This document shows positions 1-5,958 of a stretch of DNA of 10,040 bases, piece after piece. The stretch lies in assembly GCA_937903315.1 (NCBI GenBank), contig CALCZO010000259.1, positions 1 to 10,040 of the forward strand, read 5' to 3'. This DNA comes from an uncultured Alphaproteobacteria bacterium (GTDB lineage: Bacteria; Pseudomonadota; Alphaproteobacteria; Rhizobiales; Beijerinckiaceae). How positions within the stretch are numbered: position 1 is the stretch's first letter; every line of letters begins with the position of its first letter. Below the pieces are notes generated by a model, which was not told the DNA's origin, did no database searches, and worked only from the letters and a program-made list of their open reading frames with translations. Both the position numbers and the translations under genes were made by a program.

Positions 1-149
1 CCGGTGCCATAGGCATTGGCCTTGACGACCGCTGCCGTCTCGGCCGGGGCGGCGCGGGCGGCGAGCAGGCGGTAGTTGGCGGCGAGCGCGCCGGTGTCGA
101 TGGTCAGGCGCGCGGCATGGGGCAGGGACTCGGTCATGAGGCCACTCAT
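1..149 (-). CDS. alr: Alanine racemase, N-terminal fragment (runs off left edge)
   Basis: Only about 49 codons are in the window. Alanine racemase is a cytoplasmic PLP enzyme that interconverts L- and D-alanine, for peptidoglycan or for D-alanine catabolism. The fragment has the family's opening strand (LTIDTGALAANYRLL, about residues 15-29) and then VVKANAYG (about 41-48). The lysine of that motif (K43 from this start) is the one that binds PLP. The start is uncertain. ATG at 149 is used here, but in-frame ATGs also lie at 173 and 137, and none has a strong Shine-Dalgarno sequence. It follows the cupin gene on the same strand after about 52 bp, so it is probably the last visible gene of the liv-cupin transcript. 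Whether it is the housekeeping Alr or a catabolic DadX-type paralog cannot be told from the fragment. The family call is firm; the role is open. Confidence 0.86.
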   Translation of the reverse strand, partial: MSGLMTESLPHAARLTIDTGALAANYRLLAARAAPAETAAVVKANAYGT

Positions 150-170
150 AGCCGTTTTGCCTGCGGGCGT

Positions 171-200
171 CATGGCGCGGTTGAGCGGCCGCGCGCCATG
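171..200 (-). other. 9-bp inverted repeat at the cupin-alr junction
   Basis: The arms CATGGCGCG (171-179) and CGCGCCATG (192-200) are perfect reverse complements separated by 12 nt. In the minus-strand transcript the hairpin starts one base after the cupin stop codon, and its 3' arm ends in an in-frame candidate ATG for alr (173). No T-run follows, so it does not look like an intrinsic terminator. It could affect mRNA stability or alr translation, which is inference. Confidence 0.5.
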
Positions 201-201
201 C

Positions 202-666
202 TCATGCCCCGTCTGGCGGCGGGGGCAGGAAATCGACCTCGTGGCGTGCCGACAGCGCCACCACATCGGCCGGGTTCTGGTCCTTCATCGAATGGATGCC
301 CCAGAACAGGTCGTAGAGCTTGCGCGTCGGCGTGACCCAGAAGAAGCACTTGGTCACGGCGTCCGACTTGTTGAAGATGCCGTGGCTGATGCCTTTCGGC
401 AGGCGGATGAGATCGCCCGGTCCGGCGCTGACCTCCTGCCCGTCAAGCAACAGATCGAACCGGCCTTCGAGCATGTAGATGAACTCGTCCTGCGTCGGGT
501 GGATATGCGGCGGGACGAAGGTGCCGGGCGGGAAGGTGGCATGCCAGGAAAACGATTCGGCGTTGACCTGCTTGGGCACATAGGTCTGGCCGAGAATGTT
601 CCAGGCAATGCCGTCGAGGCCTTGGCCGGCGGCGGTGATGCCGGCGGTCATCGGTTTGAACGTCAT
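202..666 (-). CDS. Small single-domain cupin protein
   Basis: A 154-residue protein with one complete cupin barrel. Motif 1 fits G(X)5HXH(X)4E(X)6G exactly, and motif 2 fits G(X)5PXG(X)2H(X)3N exactly. Numbered from this start, the predicted metal ligands are H54, H56, E61 and H95, the 3-His/1-Glu set typical of metal-binding cupins. There is no signal peptide, so it should be cytoplasmic. Such proteins can be dioxygenases, isomerases or small-molecule binders, and the substrate cannot be assigned. The start is ATG 666, because GGGAGG lies 7 nt upstream; an in-frame TTG at 672 would leave only 1 nt. It begins 22 bp after livF on the same strand, so it is almost certainly co-transcribed with the transporter and may act on the imported compound. 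That link is inference from position. Confidence 0.88.
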   Translation of the reverse strand: MTFKPMTAGITAAGQGLDGIAWNILGQTYVPKQVNAESFSWHATFPPGTFVPPHIHPTQDEFIYMLEGRFDLLLDGQEVSAGPGDLIRLPKGISHGIFNKSDAVTKCFFWVTPTRKLYDLFWGIHSMKDQNPADVVALSARHEVDFLPPPPDGA

Positions 667-688
667 GGGCAAGCCTCCCGTTGATGGA

Positions 689-1387
689 TCAGAGGTGAAG
701 ATAGCGGTCCTTCACGGCGCTGTCGCCGGCAAGATCGGCCGAAGTTCCGGTCCAGACCACGCGGCCCTTTTCGAGCACGACGTGACGGTCGGCGATGCGG
801 GTCAGCGCGTCGACATTCTTGTCGATGACGAGGATCGCCTCGCCCTCGCGCTTGAGCGCGGCAAGGCAGGACCAGATTTCCTGCCGGATGATCGGCGCCA
901 GACCCTCGGTCGCCTCGTCGAGGATGACGAGTTTCGGATTGGTCATCAGCGCCCGGCCGATCGCCAGCATCTGCTGTTCGCCGCCCGAGAGTTCGTTGCC
1001 ACGGTTGGTGCGCCGCTCGTTGAGGCGCGGCAGGAACTTGTAGACGCGCGGCAGGGTCCAGCGCGCCGTGCCGAAGCGGGCGGCGGCGGTGGCAATGAGA
1101 TTTTCTTCCACGCTGAGGGTGGGGAAAATCTGCCGGCCCTCAGGCACCAGCCCGATACCGGCCTGTGCAAGGCGGAACGGAGCCGCGCCGGTCAGATCGA
1201 CGCCGTTGACGCTGACCGCGCCGGCGCGCGCGCGAACCAGCCCCATGATGGTCGAGACGGTGGTGGTCTTGCCCATGCCGTTGCGGCCAAGCAGCGTCAC
1301 CACCTCGCCGGCGCCGACATCGAGATCGACGCCGAACAGCACTTCGGCATCGCCGTAGCCGGCATGGAGGTCGCGCACGCTCAGCAT
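689..1387 (-). CDS. livF: Branched-chain amino acid-type ABC transporter ATPase, LivF family
   Basis: Second cytoplasmic ATPase of the importer, 232 residues, the usual LivF length. Visible motifs are Walker A GRNGMGKT (34-41), Q-loop Q86 within VPEGRQIFPTLSVEENL, which is typical of LivF, signature LSGGEQQ (133-139), Walker B LVILDEAT (153-160, with E158 the expected catalytic glutamate) and D-loop EGLAP. At the switch position it reads VIDKN (about 187-191), where LivG has VEHD and E. coli LivF has VEQN, so lysine occupies the H-loop position. The ATG overlaps the livG stop by one base (TGATG), with GGGAGG 7 nt upstream, so translation is probably coupled. It should pair with LivG under LivH/LivM. 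The substrate is unknown: LivF homologs also serve urea, amide and aromatic-acid transporters. Confidence 0.93.
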   Translation of the reverse strand: MLSVRDLHAGYGDAEVLFGVDLDVGAGEVVTLLGRNGMGKTTTVSTIMGLVRARAGAVSVNGVDLTGAAPFRLAQAGIGLVPEGRQIFPTLSVEENLIATAAARFGTARWTLPRVYKFLPRLNERRTNRGNELSGGEQQMLAIGRALMTNPKLVILDEATEGLAPIIRQEIWSCLAALKREGEAILVIDKNVDALTRIADRHVVLEKGRVVWTGTSADLAGDSAVKDRYLHL

Positions 1388-2136
1388 CAGGCGTCCTCCC
1401 CGATATAGGCGGTCTTGACCTCTGGGTTGGTGCGCACCTCGTCCGCCGTGCCCGAGGCGATGATGCGGCCATAGACCAGCACGGAGACCCGGTCTGCGAG
1501 GCTGAAGACCGCTTCCATGTCATGCTCGACCAGCAGCATCGCGTAGCGGCCCTTGAGGCTGGCGAGCAGATCGACGATGCGGCCCGATTCCTCGCGGGAG
1601 ACACCGGCCATCGGCTCGTCGAACAGGATCGCCCTGGGTTCGAGCGCCAGCGCCATGGCGATTTCGAGCGCGCGTTTCTCGCCGTGCGACAGAGCGCCCG
1701 CGCGCATCGACCGCCGCTCGATCAGGCCGACGCGCTCCAGCGCCGCGCGGGCGGGGCCGTTCAGCGTATCGTCCGTCGCCGCCGTGCGGAAGAACGACAG
1801 CGGATGGGCGCAATGGGCCTGAACCGCCAGCGCGACGTTGGCTTCGACGCTGAGCGAAGGGATGATCGAGGTGATCTGGAAGGTGCGGGCCAGCCCGGCG
1901 CGCGAGCGGGCCTGCGGGCTGGCCGCCGTCATGTCCTGCCCGCCGATGGTGATCGTGCCCGAATCGGGTGTCAGTGTGCCGGCGATCTGGTGGATCAGCG
2001 TCGTCTTGCCGGCGCCGTTGGGGCCGATCAGCGCGTGGATCTCGCCGGGGCGCACGTCGAGCGAGACGGTGTCGGTGACGACGAGGGCACCGAAGGCCTT
2101 GTTCAGCCCGGCGAGGCGGATGACCGGTTCAGTCAT
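1387..2136 (-). CDS. livG: Branched-chain amino acid-type ABC transporter ATPase, LivG family
   Basis: First cytoplasmic ATPase of the importer, 249 residues from this start. Motifs numbered from here are Walker A GPNGAGKT (38-45), Q-loop Q87 in the LivG-type segment LARTFQI, signature LSHGEKRALE (149-158), Walker B AILFDEP (169-175) and switch VEHDM with H205. The tail AYIGEDA matches the LivG C-terminal AYLG-type ending. ATG 2136 is preferred over the in-frame ATG at 2148 because GGAGG (2142-2146) lies 5 nt upstream of it. That start overlaps the livM stop by 8 bp (ATGACTGA). The signature's third position is H rather than the common G, a change I regard as ordinary in LivG proteins. It works as a heterodimer with LivF to power import through LivH/LivM. 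Confidence 0.93.
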   Translation of the reverse strand: MTEPVIRLAGLNKAFGALVVTDTVSLDVRPGEIHALIGPNGAGKTTLIHQIAGTLTPDSGTITIGGQDMTAASPQARSRAGLARTFQITSIIPSLSVEANVALAVQAHCAHPLSFFRTAATDDTLNGPARAALERVGLIERRSMRAGALSHGEKRALEIAMALALEPRAILFDEPMAGVSREESGRIVDLLASLKGRYAMLLVEHDMEAVFSLADRVSVLVYGRIIASGTADEVRTNPEVKTAYIGEDA

Positions 2137-3112
2137 GGCCACCTCCATTCCGGTTGGTCAGCCGTGCGACAAACCCGGCGATGCCGCCGCGCGTGAACAG
2201 GACGAACAGGATGATCAGCGGGCCGAAAATCGCCTTCCAGTGCTCGGTGACTCCCGACAGGCCTTCCTCGATCAGGAGGAAGGCCGCGGCCCCGGCAATC
2301 GCGCCCCACAGCGAGCCGAGCCCGCCGATGATGACCATGAAGATGAACTCGCCCGAGCGCTGCCACGCGATATAGGCCGGCGAGACGAACTCGGTGTGAT
2401 TGGCGAGCAGGATGCCGGCCACGCCTGCGATCATGCCGGAGATGACAAAGGCGGTCAGGCGGATGCGCAGCACATCGTAGCCGAGCGAGGCCATGCGGGT
2501 GGCGTTGTCGCGGCAGCCGGTCAGCGCCCGGCCGAAGCGCGAGCCGGCCAGCCCCCGGATGAGCAGGAAGCTTGCCACCAGCACGGCGAGCACGATGTAG
2601 AAAAACACCAGCTTGTTGTTCAGTACGGCAAAGCCGGCCAGCGTCGAGCGCGCGTTCAGCGTCAACCCGTCGTCGCCGCCATAGCGATAGAGCGCCTGGG
2701 CGAAGAAATACGCCATCTGGCCGAAGGCGAGCGTGATCATGATGAAGGCGACGCCCTGCGTCCTCAGCGAGATCGCGCCGGTGAACGCGCCGTAGAAGGC
2801 GCAGCAGACCAGCACGACGGGCACGGTGACCAGCAGGTCACCGATGCCCTCATGGACCAGAATGCCGGCCATGTAGGCGCCGATGCCGACAAACGCCGCG
2901 TGGCCGAACGAGACCATGCCGCCAAGCCCGAGGATCAGATCCAGCGACAGCGCGGCGATGGCGAGGATCATCACCCGTGTCAGCAGCGAGACCCAGTGGC
3001 CGGCGCCGAGCGCATGGGCCACCAGCGGGGCCAGCGCCAGCAGCGCGAAGATCACCAGCGGCGCAAGGCGGTTGAGCCGGGGGCTGAGGGCAGGAGGCGG
3101 AGCGCCGCTCAT
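2129..3112 (-). CDS. livM: Branched-chain amino acid-type ABC transporter permease, LivM family
   Basis: Inner-membrane permease of 327 residues with many hydrophobic segments, a normal LivM length. Family landmarks are LSLDLILGLGGMVSFGHAAF (55-74), RYGGDDGLT (143-151), the cytoplasmic coupling-type loop around GRALTGCRDNATRMASLGYD (194-213) and GGLGSLWGAIAGA (263-275). The reading frame continues open far upstream through livH, but that part is a shadow in another frame. The true start is ATG 3112, which overlaps the livH stop in an ATGA. The Shine-Dalgarno is weak (a G-rich stretch, GGGGGCGG), which fits translational coupling to livH. It forms the transmembrane channel with LivH and binds LivG/LivF. 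The sequence does not show substrate specificity. Confidence 0.93.
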   Translation of the reverse strand: MSGAPPPALSPRLNRLAPLVIFALLALAPLVAHALGAGHWVSLLTRVMILAIAALSLDLILGLGGMVSFGHAAFVGIGAYMAGILVHEGIGDLLVTVPVVLVCCAFYGAFTGAISLRTQGVAFIMITLAFGQMAYFFAQALYRYGGDDGLTLNARSTLAGFAVLNNKLVFFYIVLAVLVASFLLIRGLAGSRFGRALTGCRDNATRMASLGYDVLRIRLTAFVISGMIAGVAGILLANHTEFVSPAYIAWQRSGEFIFMVIIGGLGSLWGAIAGAAAFLLIEEGLSGVTEHWKAIFGPLIILFVLFTRGGIAGFVARLTNRNGGGHD

Positions 3113-4032
3113 GACCGCCCCCGCGACGGCCACAGCCCGTTGGGCCGGAAGAACAGCACCACCGCCATCAGCAGGTAGATGAACATCGACGACAGGCCGC
3201 CGGCGATGCCGCGCGCCGCCGCCGGGCCGGTGAACAGCCGCACCACATCGACCGAGTAGGACCGGCCGAGCGTATCGACCAGCCCGACCAGCAGCGCGGC
3301 AAAGAACGCACCGCGGATCGAGCCGATGCCGCCGATGACAATGACGACGAAGGCGAGGATCAGCACCGTATCGCCCATGCCCGGCTCGACCGACAGGATC
3401 GGCGCGGCCATGGCTCCGGCAAAACCGGCCAGCATGGTGCCGAAGGCAAAGACGATCATGAACAGGCGGTTGATGTCGACCCCCAGCGCCGAGACCATCC
3501 GCGCGTTGGAAGCACCGGCGCGGACCAGCATGCCGGTTTTCGTCCGCTCGACGATCAGCCACAGCAGACCGGCGACGAGCAGTCCCGCAGCGATGATGGC
3601 AAAGCGGTAGACCGGGTAGAGAATGCCGTCGCCCAGCACCACCGAGCCGGACAGCCATTCGGGCACCGGAACCGACAGCGGGGCGGCGCCCCAGATCATC
3701 TTGACCGCCTGATTGACGAACAGGATCAGCCCGAAGGTGGCCAGCACCTGATCGAGATGGCTGCGATCATAAAGATGGCGGAAGACGAGGTATTCGAGCC
3801 CCAGTCCGATCACCAGCGCGACCGCCAGCGCGGCTGCCAGCCCGAGGGCGAAACTGCCGGTCAGTGTGATGAACATCACCGCCAGATAGGCGCCGAGCAT
3901 GTACTGCACGCCGTGGGCGAGGTTGATGAAATCCATCACCCCGAACACAAGCGTCAGCCCCGCCGCGACGAGGAACAGCAGGATGCCGAGCTGCAGCCCG
4001 TTGAGCACCTGAATGATGAAGAGGCTGATCAT
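3109..4032 (-). CDS. livH: Branched-chain amino acid-type ABC transporter permease, LivH family
   Basis: Inner-membrane permease of 307 residues, the usual LivH size, with several long hydrophobic helices. Diagnostic segments are LTLVFGVMDFINLAHG (26-41), the hallmark of LivH, the cytoplasmic loop RAGASNARMVSALGVDINRL (171-190), GGIGSIRGAF (234-243) and a C-terminal FRPNGLWP. It starts at ATG 4032, 130 bp after livK. No clear Shine-Dalgarno sequence precedes this ATG, so initiation may be weak. With the two hairpins in the livK-livH gap this would fit lower expression of the membrane components than of the binding protein. It pairs with LivM, whose ATG overlaps its stop by 4 bp. Confidence 0.93.
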   Translation of the reverse strand: MISLFIIQVLNGLQLGILLFLVAAGLTLVFGVMDFINLAHGVQYMLGAYLAVMFITLTGSFALGLAAALAVALVIGLGLEYLVFRHLYDRSHLDQVLATFGLILFVNQAVKMIWGAAPLSVPVPEWLSGSVVLGDGILYPVYRFAIIAAGLLVAGLLWLIVERTKTGMLVRAGASNARMVSALGVDINRLFMIVFAFGTMLAGFAGAMAAPILSVEPGMGDTVLILAFVVIVIGGIGSIRGAFFAALLVGLVDTLGRSYSVDVVRLFTGPAAARGIAGGLSSMFIYLLMAVVLFFRPNGLWPSRGRS

Positions 4033-4077
4033 GGAATGGTCTGGTGCGGCAATCGTGGGATGACAGAACCGCCCGTT

Positions 4078-4100
4078 GGCCAGCCGGCGTGCGGCTGACC
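4078..4100 (-). other. Second hairpin in the livK-livH intergenic region
   Basis: In the minus-strand transcript GGTCAGCCG pairs with CGGCTGGCC around a 5-nt loop, giving eight Watson-Crick pairs and one G-U wobble. It follows the hairpin at 4119-4140 and ends about 45 nt before the livH ATG. No T-run follows. It may help protect the livK message from 3' exonucleases or damp read-through into livH, as structures after binding-protein genes do in other ABC operons. That role is inferred. Confidence 0.5.
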
Positions 4101-4118
4101 CGCTGGAGGTGCGGACGA

Positions 4119-4140
4119 GGCCGGCCCCGGAAGGCCGGCC
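4119..4140 (-). other. GC-only hairpin just downstream of livK
   Basis: GGCCGGCC (4119-4126) and GGCCGGCC (4133-4140) form an 8-bp perfect, all-GC stem with a 6-nt loop, beginning 22 nt after the livK TAA in the transcript. There is no T-run, so it is not a standard rho-independent terminator. Its placement between the binding-protein gene and the permease gene suggests differential mRNA stability or partial termination (inference). A competing pair, CCAGCG (4139-4144) with CGCTGG (4156-4161), overlaps it. Confidence 0.55.
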
Positions 4141-4162
4141 AGCGTTGGCGCGCGCCGCTGGA

Positions 4163-5338
4163 TTACTTCAGCGCGCAATCCTTGGCGTAGGTGTCGCCAT
4201 AATCGGAGAACACCTTCTCGTGGACCTCGGTCTGGTGCTTGCCGTCGGCACGCTTGGCGACCTTGACGACGTAGAAATCCTGGATCGGATAGCCGTTGGT
4301 GTTGAACTTGAACTTGCCGCGCAGCGAGGCAAAATCCGCCTTCTTCAGCGCGGCGCGCAGAGCCGCCTTGTCGGTGGTCTTGCCGCCGGTCTGCTTGAGC
4401 GCGCTGTCGATCAGCTGGCCGGCATCATAGGCCTGCATGGCGTAGGAGCCGGGGACGATCTTGTATTCGGCCTCATAGGCGGCCACGAATTTCTTCGACT
4501 GCGGATTGTCCATGTTCGGCGCCCAGCTCATGCCGGACAGGAAGCCGAGCGCGGCGTCCTGCTGGGCGGGCAGGGTGGATTCGTCGACCGTGAAGGCCGA
4601 GAGGAAGGGCAGCTTGTCGGCAAGGCCGGCCTGACGGAACTGCTTGACGAGGTTGACGCCCATGCCGCCGGGCATGAAGACGAAGAACACGTCCGGCTTG
4701 GCCGCGGCGATCTTGGCCAGTTCGGCCGAGAAATCGAGCTGGCCGAGCTGGGTGTAGACCTCGTCGACGATCTCGCCCTTGAAATGGCGCTTGAAGCCGG
4801 CGAGCGAGTCTTTGCCCGCCTGATAGTTCGGCGCCATGATGTAGGCGCGCTTGAAGCCCTTGTCCTGCGCGTACTTGCCCAGCACCTCATGCGGCTGGTC
4901 GTTCTGGTACGAGGTGACGAAGAAATTCTCGTGGCACTGCTTGCCGGCGAAGTTTGATGTGCCGGCGTTGGGCGAAATCAGGATCGTGCCGCTGTCGGTG
5001 ACGGGCTTGTGGATCGCCTGCAGGATGTTCGAGAAGATCGGGCCGACGACGAATTCGACCTTGTCGCGCTCGAGCATGGTGCGCACCTTGGTCACCGCCA
5101 CGTCGGGCTTCAGTTCGTCGTCGACGACGACGAATTCGACCGGGCGGCCGCCCAGCTTGCCACCGCGGTCCTTGACCGCCAGCATGAGCCCGTCGCGCAG
5201 CTGCGAGCCGAGCGCGGCCTGCGGCCCGGACAGGACGCTGACGATGCCGATCTTCAGCGGCTCCTGCGCTGCCGCTCCGGCAGTCATCAGGGCCAGCAGG
5301 CTCGCGCCCAGCAGCGCGGTTGTTGTCATCTTGGTCAT
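4163..5338 (-). CDS. livK: Periplasmic substrate-binding protein of the Liv-type ABC importer (LivK family)
   Basis: A 391-residue binding protein, normal length for the LivK/Peripla_BP_6 family. An N-terminal signal peptide (MTK..., hydrophobic core about 8-20, AAA-Q with likely cleavage after A24) directs it to the periplasm. The mature part opens with LKIGIVSVLSGPQAALG, the family's first strand and ligand-loop pattern. Further landmarks are FVVGPIFSN (96-104), ISPNAGTSNF (121-130) and FVFMPGGMG (219-227). C135 and C388 could form a disulfide. ATG 5338 is chosen because GAGGAGGGG lies just upstream and because it puts the signal peptide at the N-terminus; an in-frame ATG at 5449 would add 37 unrelated residues. 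It is the first gene of the operon behind a good promoter and a structured leader. Homologs bind branched-chain amino acids, amides, urea or aromatic acids, so the ligand is not assignable here. Confidence 0.92.
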   Translation of the reverse strand: MTKMTTTALLGASLLALMTAGAAAQEPLKIGIVSVLSGPQAALGSQLRDGLMLAVKDRGGKLGGRPVEFVVVDDELKPDVAVTKVRTMLERDKVEFVVGPIFSNILQAIHKPVTDSGTILISPNAGTSNFAGKQCHENFFVTSYQNDQPHEVLGKYAQDKGFKRAYIMAPNYQAGKDSLAGFKRHFKGEIVDEVYTQLGQLDFSAELAKIAAAKPDVFFVFMPGGMGVNLVKQFRQAGLADKLPFLSAFTVDESTLPAQQDAALGFLSGMSWAPNMDNPQSKKFVAAYEAEYKIVPGSYAMQAYDAGQLIDSALKQTGGKTTDKAALRAALKKADFASLRGKFKFNTNGYPIQDFYVVKVAKRADGKHQTEVHEKVFSDYGDTYAKDCALK

Positions 5339-5341
5339 GAA

Positions 5342-5350
5342 CCCCTCCTC
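5342..5350 (-). promoter_or_regulatory. Strong Shine-Dalgarno site of livK
   Basis: The transcript reads GAGGAGGGG at 5350-5342, with the AGGAGG core 5 nt before ATG 5338. It is among the strongest ribosome binding sites in the window and decides against the upstream in-frame ATG at 5449. A strong site fits the high expression usual for periplasmic binding proteins. Confidence 0.8.
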
Positions 5351-5354
5351 AGGT

Positions 5355-5411
5355 GTCGCACTCTCAGCGACGGTCTCATTACGGAGCAAACCGGCCACTC
5401 TTGCCGCCGGT
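5355..5411 (-). other. Two small hairpins in the livK leader
   Basis: In the leader RNA, ACCGGC and GCCGGT (plus-strand 5390-5395 and 5406-5411) form a 6-bp stem with a 10-nt loop. GTCGC and GCGAC (5355-5359 and 5367-5371) form a 5-bp stem with a 7-nt loop, 4 nt ahead of the Shine-Dalgarno region. ACCGG/CCGGT also occurs in the large hairpin upstream, so alternative foldings are possible. I recognise no known riboswitch class. Short GC stems are common in GC-rich DNA, so support is modest. Confidence 0.35.
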
Positions 5412-5418
5412 CCGGGCA

Positions 5419-5453
5419 GGGGATGATACCGGTCTCCCTCCGGTGTCATCCCC
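5419..5453 (-). promoter_or_regulatory. Long inverted repeat in the livK leader
   Basis: Arms 5419-5432 (GGGGATGATACCGG) and 5440-5453 (CCGGTGTCATCCCC) are 14 bp long with one mismatch and a 7-nt loop. As sense (minus-strand) RNA it is a 14-position stem with one C-A mismatch. As plus-strand RNA the same position is a U-G wobble, so it would pair fully. It lies roughly 23-57 nt downstream of the predicted transcription start and 80 nt before the livK ATG, with no T-run after it. It could be an RNA control element or a repressor operator; the sequence does not decide between them. Confidence 0.6.
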
Positions 5454-5482
5454 CACCCGTCAGCCCGCCTCCCCGGGTTGAT

Positions 5483-5511
5483 ATTTTAAGTTTAAAACAT
5501 TCAAATCCCAA
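5483..5511 (-). promoter_or_regulatory. Predicted sigma-70 promoter of the liv operon
   Basis: On the minus strand, TTGGGA (5511-5506, 4/6 to TTGACA) and TAAAAT (5488-5483, 5/6 to TATAAT) are separated by exactly 17 bp, inside an AT-rich island in otherwise GC-rich DNA. Transcription would start near 5476 and give a leader of about 138 nt. An imperfect palindrome TTTTAAGTTTAAAA (5484-5497) overlaps the -10 element and could be a regulator site (inference). Confidence 0.6.
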
Positions 5512-5523
5512 TCGGCCGGCTTG

Positions 5524-5823
5524 TCAATTCCTGCGGCCCCCTTCGCCGTTGCCGCCGGAGGGGTGGGGCGTGGACAGCCGCCACCACACAATCAGCGCCA
5601 GGGCCGAGGGCGTGACGAAGATCGCCAGAAACACCGCGAATGCCTCGTCAACGCCCGCGCCCTCGCCGGTAACGGACCGCCAAAGATGAACCGCTGCGAT
5701 GACAAACCAGAGCGGGATGAACAGAATCGCACCAGCCGAGCGGGAGAAACCGACAACGCGGCTGAAGATGACGCAAAGCGCCAGCAGGATCATGCCACCG
5801 GCCAGCACCAGTACTGTCTGCAT
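5524..5823 (-). CDS. Small three-helix membrane protein of unknown function
   Basis: A 99-residue protein that I do not recognise by name. Three hydrophobic stretches are visible, at about residues 2-20 (QTVLVLAGGMILLALCVIF), 30-46 (AGAILFIPLWFVIAAVH) and 62-82 (EAFAVFLAIFVTPSALALIVW), followed by a polar, Gly/Arg-rich tail. This is a plausible small inner-membrane protein. ATG 5823 is chosen because helix 1 begins right there; AGGA directly abuts the ATG and GGAAG lies 10 nt upstream, so initiation signals are weak. An in-frame TTG at 5889 would add 22 polar residues. It lies upstream of and on the same strand as livK, but the liv promoter sits in the gap, so it is probably a separate unit. 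The coding call rests on clean hydrophobic periodicity and on the plus-strand frames over it looking like shadows. Confidence 0.68.
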   Translation of the reverse strand: MQTVLVLAGGMILLALCVIFSRVVGFSRSAGAILFIPLWFVIAAVHLWRSVTGEGAGVDEAFAVFLAIFVTPSALALIVWWRLSTPHPSGGNGEGGRRN

Positions 5824-5907
5824 TCCTTGCGACTTCCACACCGCACCCTGTCCTTCGGTTACCTTCGCGTGGCGCGCGACAAACTGCAAAGGGAATCTTG
5901 GGGTGCG

Positions 5908-5917
5908 GCACCGGTGC
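5908..5917. repeat. 10-bp perfect palindrome in a divergent intergenic region
   Basis: GCACCGGTGC is its own reverse complement and lies in the 188-bp gap between the divergent membrane-protein and HAD genes. It could be a dimeric regulator half-site pair, but 10-bp GC palindromes arise by chance in such DNA. Nothing else decisive is visible in this gap apart from a weak promoter candidate near the HAD gene. Confidence 0.3.
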
Positions 5918-5958
5918 AGCTCGGGATTTTTCCGCCGATCGGAGATGCAGCAACCGGT

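Noticed and set aside
1838..3178. 446-codon open frame on the plus strand
   Set aside because: It lies opposite livG and livM, which have full family motifs. Its translation is Arg/Asp/Gln/His-rich with no domain pattern, as expected for an antisense frame in GC-rich DNA.
3113..3658. N-terminal extension of the livM frame
   Set aside because: The region is livH in another frame. The extension is Arg/His/Ala-rich and not family-like, and ATG 3112 with the ATGA overlap gives the normal LivM length.
4119..4140. Rho-independent terminator after livK
   Set aside because: The stem is strong but is followed by GC-rich sequence rather than a T-run, and the transporter genes continue on the same strand.
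5339..5449. In-frame ATG at 5449 as the livK start
   Set aside because: It would put 37 residues ahead of a clear signal peptide, and its ATG falls inside the long inverted repeat. ATG 5338 has a strong Shine-Dalgarno site.
5339..5476. Amino-acid attenuation leader peptide upstream of livK
   Set aside because: No short frame rich in Leu, Val or Ile codons with its own start and stop is seen in the leader. The only ATG-initiated frame noted runs straight into livK, and no T-run follows the hairpins.
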